DNA of 64,000 bases, taken from NCBI GenBank assembly GCA_036023115.1, contig JAYKKT010000080.1:9375501-9439500 (forward strand), read 5' to 3'. The stretch comes from Brasenia schreberi (lineage: Eukaryota > Streptophyta > Magnoliopsida > Nymphaeales > Cabombaceae). The notes beneath the pieces are model-generated. The model did not search any database and was not told the origin of the DNA. It saw only the letters and a list, made by a program, of their open reading frames with translations. Every line of letters begins with the position of its first letter. Positions within the stretch are counted from its first letter, which is position 1. The translations under genes were made by a program, and so were the position numbers. This document shows positions 33,986-46,126 of the stretch, one piece after another.

Positions 33986-36900
33986 TGTAGACGCGCGAAA
34001 AATCCCCGCCTCTTCGCCTCTTTCGGGGCTTGGAGTGGATCTGATCGTGCGTCTAAGGCCTATGTATACAAATAGGGCGTGCCAGCTAGCTTACTTAAGC
34101 TAGCGAAGATATATTTAACACTGACTTCTAAACGTGGCGACTGTGAGCAAGTAAGCTCTTGTCGTCGCAGACCTTCTTGCACCGATGCGCAAGGGTCAGT
34201 CTATACGCTTTTGCAAAAATCGAGTTTTGGGGAGAAAGTCTACGAAACGGTTCGAGGTGTCTATTTCGGGTCTTTAAGATGCGATTGCATGTTTTAGATC
34301 ACGTGGATTTGCACGTGCCTAAGTCTTTTCTTTTATCCCTTTTTGGGTCGCCTAGTTTGTGTGTTATGAACACTCCACTACATGGGCGAATTCGAGCGGG
34401 GCTTGCTTCGATGCAATATGCGTCCTACCTCGTGGTATGGCGTAGATGCAATGCAAACTCACGCTACTCCAAAGGGAAAACCCGAAATGTAAAGACAATA
34501 CTGAAGGGAAATAACAGAAGGGAAATAACCGAAGGGAAATAACCAAAGGGAGATATGTATATATCTTATGTATATGAGCCCTTACTCGGGTCTTGCAAAT
34601 AAGAGCGAAGGCTCAATGTGGGTGCGTGCTTGAATTGAAAGACTTACACACACGACATGAAATTAAACCCAAATATAAATTGCAGTATGGCCTTGACTAA
34701 GGTCTTGGGAGTAAGAGCGAAGGCTCAATGTGTGTGAGAGTGCTTGAATTGAAGTACTACACACACGACATAAATGAAACCCAAATATAACTGCAATAAG
34801 GCCTTTACTAAGGTCTTGGGAGTAAGAGCGAAGGCTCAATGTGTGTGAAAGTGCTTGAATTGAAAGACTTACTCACACGACATGAAATGAAACCCAAATA
34901 GTATAGGTCGGCCCTTACTTGGGTCTTTCAAATAAGAGCGAAAGCTCAATGTGTGTGAGAGTGCTTGAATTGAAAGACTTACTCACACGACAAGAAATGA
35001 AACCCAAATAGTATAGGTCGGCCCTTACTTGGGTCTTTCAAATAAGAGCGAAAGCTCAATGTGTGTGAGAGTGCTTGAATTGAAAGACAACGCACCCAAC
35101 TTAAACAAAACCCTTCGAAAATGAAAGTATATATACACTTATATATTAGGGGCTGATTAGGCCCGTGTGTGTTCAAAATGGTGCACGACTAAGAGAGTGC
35201 ACGTGTGTGGTTGTGCCAAGCCACGTTATTACAAGCGGGGGGAGACTATGCTCCGTTATTACAACCCCGTATCAAATTGAATTTCAAGCAAGTGTACGAC
35301 TAAAGACCGAGTTTAGACACTTACGAGTAGCTGGTCCGTAGAGGTCTTGCTTGAGCGTGGCCTTGGCTTTGGGCTGCAAACGGGAGCTCCGCGAAGGTAG
35401 GTGATCAAGGGTGCTGGCCGGCTGCAAGTGGGGCGCGGGGTAGACGCCTCGAAGGGGGCTGGTGGCAAGTAGGTGGCGCCTCTAAGTAGGGAGTTTAGAG
35501 TGGCTGAATAAGTGGGTATTAGGGTTACTAGGGAAGTTGGGTACTTAGGGAAACTGGACCTAAAAGGTGAGCTAGTGGGAAGGCCAAATAGGACACCTAG
35601 GGGGGTTGGCCGAATGGGACATGATAGCTAGGTAGTGGCCGGCAGCTTGGGTTATACTAGGTTCGGCTAGGTTTAGGTGGTGGCGGCAAAAGGGCTGAGA
35701 TGAAGGTAGGATGGGTGGCTAAGAGTGGAGAGGTGGTAGAGAGGGGCTTTGAGGGAGTTTGGGGTACTTACCGAATGGGGAGAGGTGGCGGATGAAGTGG
35801 GAAGGTGGCGGGCAGGTGTCTGTCGGCTGGTTTGGTTGGGTGGAGGTGGTGGCGTCCGGCTGAGGGATGGTGGTGATGGAGGGAAGAGGGAAGGTGGCGG
35901 TGCAGGTGGTGGCTGGTGGAGCAGGTGGAGCTGTTGGGGAGTGGTCCCGGCTGGGTGAGAGATGGGAGAAGGAGAGGGCCCGGCTGGGTGGAAGGGTGGT
36001 TCCCACTTGGAAAACCCGCCCACAAGGAGGGGGGTTTAAATAGGGGATGGGTAGGTCGGTTAGGGCTGGGCTGTGGGTAGTGGTTAGGTGGTTTAGGTAG
36101 GGTGGTATGTAGATAAGGTGGGCTGGATGGGGTTGGGCCAGATATTTTAAAACTAGGGGTTTAGGTAAATCGTGGGCTAAGGGTGGTTTAGGGGTTTTGG
36201 GCTAGGTTAGGTGGTTGGGTTTTAGGGTGAGGTTTAGTGAGCTAGGTTAGGTGATTAGGCTAGGTTTAGGCTAGGATTAGGGAAATTAATCTAGGTTTAG
36301 GGAAGGATTAGGGAAGTGGGTTAGGTGATTAGGTTGGGATTAGGCCGGGATTAGGGAAGTGGGTTAGGTGATTAGGTTCAGATTAGGGGTGGATTAGGGG
36401 TTTAGGCTAGGTTTAGGCATTTTGGGTTAGGTTTAGGTGAAGGAGCTCCCTTAGCATGGCCCATAGACCTTGATCACCCCATGTTGGTGCAGCCCTAGGT
36501 TAGGTTTTAGCTAATTACAAGCTTAAACCCACTCAATTAGGCTAACCCACATGATTAACCCAAACTTGACACACAAGTCAAGCTTAATACAACACTCTTG
36601 ATATTTTTCACCCCCACTCTCTCTCATGCCCAATATCCCACGTGAATTTCAAGTGGGCCCCACCTCCATTTATGAGAAGGTGATGTGGGCCATGGATATG
36701 GATATTGGATTGGATCTCTGGATCCAAATCCAAATCCAAGTCCCTATATGGGTTTGGATTGGAATCTGGATATATATGGTCCAGATCCAATCCAAACTGA
36801 ACTCTGACTCCTTCGAGCTGGGTTCGAGACGGACGATTTGTGCGGGGCCTGACAGCATCAGTACTCCGTTTGCGTTGGGTCTTCGCCAACATAGTCGTCC

Positions 36901-37276
36901 GCCTCCGTTTCTGCCTTCCGGAGATGACTTCAAATGCTGTTTTGGTAAGAACAGGGTCTTGGACGTTCGAGATCCTGGGGTGTGAATCAGATACAAGAGT
37001 TGCTGTGCCGGGCTTGACATGTGCTCCGGTTCTGGGCTCTTCTTGGCTCTCCTGATCCTGTCTTGATCGGGCCAAGCCACTTTGGGGTTTCAAAACATGT
37101 TTTAAAAGGGTTTTCAAAAGCTATATTATACGTTTTTGAAAGATAAAGTTTAAAACATATATACAGGGTTTGTTTGGAAGGCTCCTGGGTTTCCAAACTC
37201 AAAAATGGCCCTTTGGGGCTGCTTGTATAAAACCAGATGGATTTTGAGGAATTCGTGGGATTTCGGGGTGTTTACA
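33986..37276 (-). mobile_element. Solo LTR A2 (Tat-type), 3291 bp, TSD TTATG
   Basis: It starts TGTAGACGCG and ends GTGTTTACA. The duplication TTATG is at 33981-33985 and 37277-37281, and the Copia RT reads on across the gap once one copy is removed. Modules match A1: PBS-like GGGCGTGCCA at 34075-34084, four 14-bp repeats at 34504-34555, five ~110-bp repeats at 34585-35090, GC-rich part, TTAGGG-like tract at 36060-36450, TATA-like site at 36666-36676 (minus) and GGAT tract at 36690-36800. Open frames inside, for example the 169-codon frame at 36608-37117, follow the low-complexity tract and are not genes. Confidence 0.96.
36060..36450. repeat. Degenerate telomere-like TTAGGG tract in LTR A2
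   Basis: Dense GGTTTAGGG, ATTAGGG and GGTTAGGT words, aligned with the tracts in A1 and A3. Confidence 0.85.
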
Positions 37277-37281
37277 TTATG

Positions 37282-38072
37282 CACATGCATGAATTTTTCA
37301 AATCTATCAAACCAAGCCTTATGGGTGTGTTTCAAGCCATACAATGCTTTTTACAGTTTAAGAACATGATCCTTGGGAATATGAAAATCGGGAGGGGAAT
37401 TCATATAAACATCTTTAGTTAAATATCCATTCAGAAAAGCATTTTAACATCAAGTTGATATATATTCAAATTTTTAATGGCACTAAGAGTTATGAGAATT
37501 CTAATAGTAGTCATTGTAGCAACAGGAGCAAACGTTTTATCATAATCAATTCTATATTCTTGGATATAACCCTTGGCAACCAATCTAGCCTTATATCTTT
37601 CAATATTATCATTACTATGAGTTTTAATTTTATAGACCCATCGACATCCAATAACCTTCTTATCCTTAAGCATAGGTATAACAATCCATGTTTGATCTTT
37701 GTCTAAGGCTCTAAGTTCATCCCTCATAACATCTTTCCATTCCAGAATACCTTTAGCTTGATGATAAAATTTGAGTTATTTTACTTGATGAAGAGTTGCA
37801 AAGGTTTAAAAGATTCATAAGAAACAAAATGTTGAGAAGGTTTTGAAACTCTAGGCTCTAAACATGTGTTATCAGATTCTCTATATCGTCTAGTATAATG
37901 TGATGGAAAGGGTTTAATGATGGGTTATAGATCAACAGTTTCATTTTGAACATCACCAGACTCACGAGGAATATCTTGATGAGTTTTAGAGTCACAATCA
38001 TCGTCTTCTTCTGGATTAAAGAAATCTTGAGATTAAAGAAATCTTGGATTAAAGAAATCATCGTCTTCTTGA
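37282..38072 (-). pseudogene. Copia-2 reverse transcriptase (first half) and upstream linker
   Basis: On the minus strand, 37431-37727 encodes ELRALDKDQTWIVIPML, GCRWVYKIKTHSN, RYKARLVAKGY and DYDKTFAPVATMTTIR, the classic opening of Copia RT. The block ending at 37282 encodes MYGLKHTHKAWFDRFEKFM. The linker at 37728-38072 is broken. The left end of the block is exactly where solo LTR A2 entered; the right end is cut by D1. Confidence 0.9.
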
Positions 38073-39139
38073 TGAATCTTTTTGCAATCTATGTTCACTT
38101 TTAGGGCGTGCCAGCTAGCTTACTCAAACTAGCGAAGTAGTTTTTAAATATCTGACTTTTGAGGCGATTATAGGCAAGCGGGATCTTTACGTCGCAGACC
38201 TTCTTGGACCGACGCGTAAGGGTCAGTCTGTACGCTTAGAGACTTCGTTTGAAACAAGTTAAACTCAAAATCAATTTTTTGAATAAACAGGTGTTTTAAA
38301 AACTTTGGAAATCATGCACTTGGCAAGTTTTTACTTTTACTGGGCTTGGGCGACTCTAAGTCTTTCAATTTTAATCACTTGGGCGTGTTTGCACGTTTTG
38401 TTCGAGTTTGTTCGATGCAGGTATGCACTCTAGCTTGAGTATGGCGAGTATGCAATGCAACTCACACAACTTGAATGTAAAACCCAAAATTTAAAGACTT
38501 AGCAGAAGGGAAAACCCAAATTAAATGCAACTCACACAACTTGAATGTAAATTGCAGAATTTTAAATATATCTATATCTTAAGAGCGGAAAAGCTCAATG
38601 TGTGCGTGGGTGTTGTGGATAAATTGAAATGCAACCCACGCAACTGAACCGTAAAACGCAACAGAAGGGAGATATAGATATATATAAGAGCGGAAAGGCT
38701 CAATGTGAGTGAGTGCTTTGAGTGTATAAATTAAAAGGCAACTCACGCAACTTGAATTTAAAACCCAGCTAAAAGGGAAATACGTATATATACGTAAGAG
38801 CGGAAAGGCTCAATGTGAGTGAGTGCTTTGAGTGTATAAAATGAAAGACAACTCACACGACTTGAACCTTAAAACCCAGCTGAATGTATATAAATAGAGT
38901 TATATCCTATGGGTTGTTGAGGCCTGTTTGTGTGCAAAAGTGTGCAGATAAGAGCGGAAAGGCTCGAGTGTACGTGTGTGTATTTTGCATCAAGCACATA
39001 TATTACATCCGGGGGGAGACAAGCTCTGTTATTACAACCCCATATGATGAATTGAATTGAATAGAAAGGGATTTAATATATATCGAAATCAACTTACACT
39101 TTCCAGCCTTTTGAGTTAAGATCGTACAAGGGGCGAATC

Positions 39140-40160
39140 CGCCTTCTTCTTATGGAGTTCGGGGCATGTGGGAGCGAAGCCGGAGAGCTTGAGAGCTTGG
39201 AGAGGCTTGGAGTTCCGAGAGCTGCAAGCTACAATGGGTTTGTGTCTACTTGGGGCCGATTTGGGCAAGGTAAGACTCGAGCCACCTTGGCTCGAGTGAT
39301 TGGGTTTTGTGTGGGATTCGGCCAACACTTGGCCGTGGGTTTAGGTATGGTTTTTGACTTAGGATTAGGCCAGCATTTGGCCTTGGTTTTGGTCTTGTGA
39401 AACTCGAGCTAAGGTGGCTCGAGTAGGAGTGACTTGCTCTAGGGTTCGGCCAACCTTGGCCTTAATTTTTGCTTGTGTGACTCGAGCCAAAGGTGGCTCG
39501 AGTGAACTTGGTTTAGGGTAGAGTCAATCCGGCCAGCCTTTGGCCTTGGGTTTGGTATAGGATAGACTTGGTATTAGGCGTGACTCGAGCCAAGGTGGCT
39601 CGAGTGATAGGGTTTGGTTTAGGTCTTGTGAAACTCGAGCCAAGGTGGCTCGAGTAGGAGTGACTTTAGGGTGTGGTTGGGGCTGGTCCTAGGTTAGGTG
39701 TTGGCTGTCCTAGGTTAGTCACGGCTAGGTTTAGATGTGGTTTAGTATGGTTTAAGTGACCTGCCTCAAAACAGGCCAAGTTTTGGCCAAAAAGCAAGGA
39801 AGCCCGGCCAAAGGTGGTCGGGCTGTTTTAGGTGAGTGCGGGGGGGGAAAACCCAGCCGATGGCTGGGTGGTTTTTAGGGTAGGTGGCCTGCCTCAAGGC
39901 AGGCCAAACCTTAGGTGAAAAAGCCAGGAACACGGCCTGCACTTGCAGGCCGTGGGTTTAGAAAAAGGCTCGAGCCACCTTGACTCGAGCTAGGTTGATT
40001 CAAAGAGAAGTTCGGCCAAGGTTGGCCGAACTTGATGGGGTTCAAGGTGGAGTTCGGCCAGCACTTGGCCGAACTGATTTAGGTCCTAGGATAGGTTAGT
40101 GAGGCGGTGGTTTTGGGGTAGGAACCTTGGTGAAAAACAGCCAGCACTTGGCTGGTTTGG
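39140..40160. repeat. Cluster of short perfect inverted repeats in LTR D1
   Basis: Examples: 39275-39297 (stem ACTCGAGCCA, loop 3), 39480-39503 (stem ACTCGAGCCA, loop 4), 39851-39869 (stem ACCCAGCC, loop 3), 39931-39954 (stem CACGGCCTGCA, loop 2), 40008-40033 (stem AAGTTCGGCCAA, loop 2), 40051-40075 (stem AGTTCGGCCA, loop 5), and several GGCCA..TGGCC pairs. Stem words differ but the layout is constant. Confidence 0.92.
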
Positions 40161-40487
40161 TGGTGGTTTTAGGGGACATTTGGGTAGGATGGGTGGTCTA
40201 GAGAGGTTAGGGAAGAAAGGGGTTAGGTTTAGGTCTTAGGGGCTTACCTAGTTGCAGCACCGCTCCAAGCCGCCGCTCAAGCCGCCAAGCTCCACCACGC
40301 CATGCTCCCAGCCAGCTTGTAGGGGACGTTCCTTGGTTGGTGCAGCCCTTGGCTCCATGAGCCAATCCTAAGCACTCAAACAAACGAACTTGGCCTATAG
40401 GCCTTTTTCTCTCTCATCCCCCCCTTTATTCACGTGAGGAGCTTCCCTGGAGCCTCACTCGTGAATCATTTTTCAAGCCCAGCACCT

Positions 40488-40730
40488 CTATTTATAGAGG
40501 TTTTAAGTGGCTCTTGGATATTGGGTCTTGGATTTGGGTCTGGCTATCCAGATCCAATCCAAACTCTATGTACATCTGGATCGCGGATCTCGGATATTTT
40601 GAGATCCAAATCCAGTCTAAATATTTATTTGGGTTTGGATCTCGGATCTTGGATATTTTGAGATCCAGATCCAATCCAAACATAATTTGGATCTGGATCT
40701 GGATATTTTTGGGTCCAAACCCAATCCAGA
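40488..40730 (-). promoter_or_regulatory. Predicted promoter of LTR D1: GGAT/ATCC tract and TATA box
   Basis: On the minus strand, a run of GGATCTGGATTTGG-type and complementary words ends at CCTCTATAAATAGAGG (TATA at 40488-40497, itself palindromic). D2 has the same at 52794-53030. Confidence 0.55.
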
Positions 40731-41223
40731 TTTTTCTTCTGCTCCTTGGTTTCGAGCGGGCTTCGATTCATCGGACGCCCAACTCTGGCCTGGGTCTTCC
40801 CCAAGTCTTTCTTACAACCGGTGTTCTGCTTTTCAGGACTTTTTCGGCGTTCGTTTCGGTCCACCGTTTTGGTTTTTGGCCGGTTCCTATTGATATCGAA
40901 CTCAGATTGCCGCACGGATTCCGTTCTTCATTCTGACAGGATGTGTCTCGGACTTCTGTCAACTTCCTCAGGTACTGGGCTTCTTTCTGCATTTTGGAGC
41001 TGCTTTGTGCTTTTTCTTTGACCTAAATTACATTTTTACCCTTCTATCGGGCTTTTCTCCGAACGGGCTCTTTTTTCTTCTGTTTTTGAACAGGGGGTGG
41101 CTTTTGAGACTCTGGGCTTTATTTCTCTTCTTGTCGGGGCTCTCATTTTGCCTTTTGTACTTGTTTTCACATTTTAAAACAGGTTATCATTTTGGCTCAA
41201 ACGAACTCTTTTGTGTTTTTGAG

Positions 41224-42676
41224 TGTATTAATCATATCATAAAGCATGCATTATCATTGTATTATAGGAATGCATCTTGCATAACATAATGCATCCACAA
41301 GAAGCACCACACTCCATTTTAAGATGGCGACCCACAAGGATGGTCCCTATGTTGCAAAGGGGCATCACAAAAGGAATGCTAGTAAGTTGATGTTAAGGAA
41401 GGAAATTTAGTAGATTCTATAAATGCCCAATACTATGTATGGGGTCTACTTTAAATTTCATTTGAAAAGATTTTGAAAATAGATCACCTTTGAATTTCTG
41501 GAAAGAATGACTAAAGATGGATTATGTGACCCCAAATTAGGGAATTGATACTTTATGAAAAGTGGAGTTTTCAAAAATGATTTGGTAACATGTCAAAAAT
41601 CTTTTACTTACCAAATGAGGCCTAGTTCAAAATAGCAACGTGCTTTCAAATGGTAGGTGCTATTAGGAAATAGGACAATCTTGCCTGGATTGATTATCTA
41701 AAGGGATGAGTTGTATTCCCCATTTCGCTTCTCTCCAAAAAGGAAAATTGGCAATATTCAAAAGAAAAAGAAAAGAAAAAGAGAATACAAAAACTTCTAG
41801 AAAAAGAAGTCTTCCCCGAATAGATCGAGGGAATACAAAAACTTCTTAAAAAGGAGTCTTCTCTTTGAAAGAAAAAAAGAAAAAGAAAAGAGAATGCAAA
41901 AACTCCTCCGAGAAGAAGTCTTCCTGAAATAGACAGAGGGAATACAAAAACTTCTTCAAAAGAGGTCTTCTCTTCAAAAATGAAAAAAGAAAAAGAAAAA
42001 GCCAAAACTCAAAAGAGCAATTTTCCATCTCTTTGCCTTAAACCCCGGGACGCTTCAGAAGGGACCGCGGGTAATTCTTTCCCAAATCCCCATAGCTCAT
42101 CCCGATAGAGAAAAGTTCACCTTGAAAGTCCTAGAGTAAGAATATGACCTATTTTATTTGAATTCATGTTGTTTGAGAATTAGAATTCGTTGGGTAAGAA
42201 AGGGAGCTTTGAAATGTTATTCAAAATCTTCCATAAAACCTCTACTTATTTATGGGTATTAAAACCCGAGTGAAGGGAAATATGAGAAATTGTAAGTCCT
42301 TTTTGATAGAAACCAAAAAGAGTTCTCTTTTTGAAAAAAGAATTTTGAAAATCCTAAACATCAAAAGAAACAGGGACCATTGCTTGGGGCAGCTGGCCAT
42401 CATAGGCTTCTTCTCGAGTTCGTGAATCAAAGGTATGAGTCTCTAAACATTCATTTCATACACATGAATACTTTCATAAAGTGGTCGTTCATGCATGATT
42501 ACTCTAGGACTAGAAAGCTCTTACCAAATCCCATTTTGCTAAGAATCCAACGATATAGATATTATGGAATAAAGAACGATTCCATACTCTCGGCAAATCT
42601 GGGAAGCAAAGCAAATGGGTGTTTTCTTCTTTGCCATTATCCAAATGAATTTGGAATAATTCCAAAGAGGGGCATC
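41224..42676 (+). pseudogene. Tat integrase tail and 3' UTR fragment
   Basis: At 41318-41450 the plus strand holds broken text matching the integrase C-terminus of element I (KWRP..., then LIDVKEGNLVDSINAQYYV). A long 3' UTR follows, with a purine-rich minisatellite (41760-42003), a conserved stem-loop (42043-42071), a hairpin at 42635-42660, and the tract AAAGAGGGGCATC that ends at LTR C. All upstream coding sequence is gone. Confidence 0.8.
41760..42003. repeat. Purine-rich minisatellite in Tat 3' UTR
   Basis: GAATACAAAAACTTCT-type text recurs at about 41784, 41830, 41892 and 41940, so that a ~110-bp block is present twice, separated by GAAAAAGAAAAAG runs. The opposite-strand open frames here are products of the repeat. 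Confidence 0.75.
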
Positions 42677-44092
42677 TGTAGACACCCAAAATTTTCTTTT
42701 AAAATTCTTACATTTTTAGGAAAGTGCCCATTTTTGTTAATTTTTGGTTTTCGAATGAAAAAGGCACTAAACGAGTTTGTTTCGGTACCAAAATTTTATG
42801 GAAGCTTTAAAATGATGAAAGAATACTTTACTTTCTGAAAATTTTGAATTTTGACTAGATTAGATGAAAATGACGATTTTACCCCCGGCATGGAAAAAGC
42901 AGGATTTCGTTTTCTTAAAAGCTTTATGTGGATGAACTTGTTTAAAATTTTCCATTTGAAAAGAAATATGCATTTATAGGACAAGTTGACACCTGAAAAG
43001 ACAGATGGGCGCCCAAAAAGGAATGGTTTGATATCGGACATGTTTCGTAACATATCCATGTTATGCTTGGTTATCGAAGTAATTAAGTGTATTGATATGC
43101 ACCAGTTTTGCATTATCATCTGTCACTGTTGTGTCACTTTGATGTTAAGAGTAATCTTAATGTTCTAACACTCATGGAGGAAGTCTAGTGAGCATGATGG
43201 TTGATGTTCAAAAACGTAACATAGGCCTATTTGAATACATTCATAATAGGTAAGTATGTAACATCATTTGCATTTACTGCTAGACTATCTTAGTAGTGTT
43301 CATCTGCATTTCAAAGCTTCAGTTCAGATGTTCCATGAATGAGGTTGGAACCATATCGGAGGGAAGGCTGTCTACTTGACAATGAGAGGGTGAGCCATAC
43401 GCTACGTTAGTTGATAAAGGATATGCAGTAAGATTTGCCTTTGCTACATCACTTTTTGAAGATCCCTCTGAAGCAATTTTCTGGTTACAATTGCCTTATT
43501 TTCTTTCCCTTCTCAAAAGGAAATTGATTGAGAAATCTACTTAGAAAACTGAATCGTTTATGTCCATTCAAGAGCATAGAGACACAACCATGTCTCATAT
43601 AAGGACACCCTCATGGAAAGCATTATTGGGAAGCTGGTCAAAAATCAGAACAGTAAGACATCTGTAACGATAACAGCATTTTGATGAGGAGTGGTGACTC
43701 TAGTGTGGTGGTTCTCAACGTTTACTAAAAGGCATAAGATCAAAATCAAAAGCTAGCTCCTGAGCAGTGGTGAAGAGTGATTGATCGACGACGACTCTTC
43801 ACGAGTATTGCACCTTTGTGCGCATCTCGACCCCACCTGAGGGATCCGATTTCTATGTAAATGCTTTGCATGCAGTTGCTCTTTCATCAGCTGTGTTCAT
43901 GTAATTGCATGAGCTTGCAGTTAAGGTGGTTGCTGCAAACATGGTCAATAGGATCAGATAACGTTCAACAAGGATTATGCCTATCAAATGCAGATGACGT
44001 TCCAACCAATTCAGATAAGATTTTATCAACACAATCAAAACCGAACTCATCCAAATCCCAACCGTCAAGCTTATCCAAATCACAGCCAGAGC

Positions 44093-44102
44093 CTATAAAA
44101 AG
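44093..44102 (+). promoter_or_regulatory. TATA box of LTR C
   Basis: CTATAAAAAG, followed by a purine-rich leader with an (AG)n run about 150 bp downstream. Position in the LTR (about 1.4 kb in) agrees with family B. Confidence 0.6.
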
Positions 44103-44246
44103 ACTCCCCCAAGTGCTGCAGAGGGCATGAACCAGCGACGATCAACTAGCGAGCATCAAAAGGAACCAGCGACGATCAACAACGAGCATCAAGAGAGAAC
44201 GATCAACTAACACACAGGAACGTTCAGTCTGAGAATTTAGGGAAAT

Positions 44247-44248
<2 letters not shown>

Positions 44249-44272
<24 letters not shown>
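44249..44272. repeat. (AG)n microsatellite in LTR C leader
   Basis: About 11 to 12 AG units followed by AAGGAAGAGAAGAAGAAG. Confidence 0.9.
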
Positions 44273-44277
<5 letters not shown>

Positions 44278-45505
44278 GAGAAGAAGAAGAAGAAGGAAGT
44301 CCGGCCTGGTTCTGACATCCAATGATCAACCGGCGAAGTGCTCCTACGTCCCCTCTCACTCACACAGGTTTGAATTCGTGCACCAATTTGTTTTAATTTA
44401 TAAGAATCTGAAGAAGCACAGATTCTGGAAATTTGTATCTGAATCAAGGCCTCGAGCTCATGTTCTTCATTTATATCGATACAAACACACATGATTACTT
44501 CATAAACGAAAGTAAAATCCATGTTTAGATGATTTTCATGCATCATTAGGACTGATACAGGTTGAATTTCGTTTTAGAATCACGTTAGGAACCTTCTGAA
44601 ATTTTCTATAAAACTGGTTTCTGAAACTGTCTGTGCACACGTGTCTGATCACGGAATTTTTATAGACAAACAGATAAGCCAATTGCTTCAAAATTTTGCG
44701 TGAATAATCTAGACATATCAGACGTTCTTAGATAAAATTTTGAGGAATTGTTATGAATTGTTGCCTAGTCAATTAGATCCGTGAAGTTTATATAAAATTC
44801 AGATTGCGTTTTACAGAAACAGAACGTTCAGTAACAGACCTTTGTTCTTTTGCTCATATCTCTGCAACCACTGAATGAAATTGGATGAAATTTGATTCTG
44901 TGGAAACCTAACATCCGTATCTTTCTAACACAACAAATTTATCGAAATTGGATGACTGAGTGCTGAGATATTGCTGCTTTCTGATCTTCTGATTCAAAGA
45001 AATAGGGCTTTTGCGAATTTTATAACAGTTTCTGATTTTGTATTTAATTCTCAGAAAATAAAGAACTAAATTATAAAATAAAAATATATTCTGAATCTAC
45101 CAGAAGTATCTCTATTCTGTAAAATTTGTAGAATTGTTGGAGAATCAGAAGTATTTTTAAAAATTCAGAGAACAGGTCTTTGGAACTGAACAGATTCTGC
45201 AACTTTCAGAATCTGAAAATTTTCAGAAATCAAGAACTTAAACACAAATCTGAAACTTTGGAAAATCTAGTTTTTTCTTTCTCGAATTAACGGATTCAAA
45301 CAAATTTCAAGTATCTAGGTTGACCCTTGAGTGCCGGTTCAAGAAGGCCTAAATCGAAAAGATTTCACTTGTCCACAATCGTTCTTAGAAGTCAGAAAAT
45401 CAGAATTTGTTAGTTTTGATAAACTAACTAGCGCGCTCGCGCAACTCGACGTAGTTCGAGGGTTTGATTTTGAATCCCACGATTTGAAATAAAATCACGT
45501 CTACA

Positions 45506-46126
45506 CAATCTATACGGGCTTGTGCTAGCTTTGCAACCACGGACGTGCTCCCTTGAAGCTTGAGACGTGTAGTGGCTGGCGGGGCTTAAAGCTTGGTGGG
45601 CTTTAGGCGCGAAAGGTGGGGCTCACGGCAAGAGGTTGGCGCGGGTCTTAGTGGGGCTTTGTGAGGTTGCGACCAAGGCAAGGAGGTCACGGGTGTTAGT
45701 GTGTGGTATGGAGTCGGGGTGTGTGGGAGCTAAAGGTCACGGCTGGGGTGTTAGGTGGGGGAGTGTTAGACTAGGATGGGTTCGGTTGGGAGCGTATGGC
45801 ATAGAATAGGATGTGGAGTTGGGGTTCCTAGGCAAGAAGAGGTCACGGGTTATGCTAGGTGGTATGAGATACGGCATGGAGTGCTAGGTAGATTGTGATG
45901 TAAGGGTGGTAGGTAGTGGCTGAAGTCGGTGGAGGTGGTGGGGTGTAAGTCGGCTAAGGCGCGGGTGTAGCAGGGTGGACGTCATGCGCTAGGCGCTAGG
46001 CAGGAGATAGGGTGACGGGCGCTAGGCGCCAGGTGGGCGCGCGGGAGGCGCGCGGCAAGGGTGCAAAGAGGGAGCGGGCCGCGTGCAGGGTGCACACAGG
46101 TTGTGCGGAGCAGGAGCAGGTAAGGC
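45506..46126. other. GC-rich unassigned block between two Tat fragments
   Basis: Clearly richer in G and C than its surroundings, with GGCGCTAGGCGCCAGG, GGCGCGCGGGAGGCGCGCGG and GGTCACGG words. No gene frame is supported. Composition and words (GCTTGAGACGTG, GGGCTT) resemble the GC-rich middle of A-type LTRs, so it may be a divergent LTR piece. No TG..CA ends were found. Confidence 0.35.

Larger units (their letters stand above)
38073..41223 (-). mobile_element. LTR D1 (Tat-type), truncated at both ends
   Basis: D1 parallels D2 (50155-53598) but lacks about the first 65 bp and the last 45 bp in plus-strand order, so no target duplication remains. Modules: GGGCGTGCCA at 38104-38113, GAGCGGAAAGGCTCAATGTG repeats at 38580-38960, GGGGGGAGAC..CTCTG near 39010, a 1-kb zone of short hairpins at 39140-40160, a TATA box at 40488-40497 (minus) and a GGAT/ATCC tract at 40505-40730. 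The right junction joins it to a Tat 3' end on the opposite strand. Confidence 0.85.
42677..45505 (+). mobile_element. LTR C, 3' LTR of a Tat fragment, about 2829 bp
   Basis: It starts TGTAGACACCCAAAATTTTC right after the polypurine tract and ends CACGTCTACA. A TATA box CTATAAAAAG lies at 44093-44102, followed by an AG microsatellite (44249-44272). Its 3' part (CCCTTGAGTGCCGGTTCAAG) resembles the 3' part of family B LTR L2 (14870-14890), so B and C are related. No PBS follows 45505, which agrees with a 3' LTR. Confidence 0.85.

Noticed and set aside
36608..37117. 169-codon minus-strand frame with DLDLDLDPEIQSNIHIHG-like text (also 27000-27320 and 57828-58367)
   Set aside because: It lies in the GGAT/ATCC tract and unique parts of A-type LTRs, is open on both strands, and its length differs among copies. 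It is low-complexity translation, not a gene.
40434..41289. Several overlapping frames at the end of LTR D1 (also 52559-53361)
   Set aside because: They are within LTR sequence, overlap one another in different frames, and change between D1 and D2.
41694..42028. Phe/Ser-rich minus-strand frames of 60-103 codons
   Set aside because: They arise from the purine-rich minisatellite read on the other strand.
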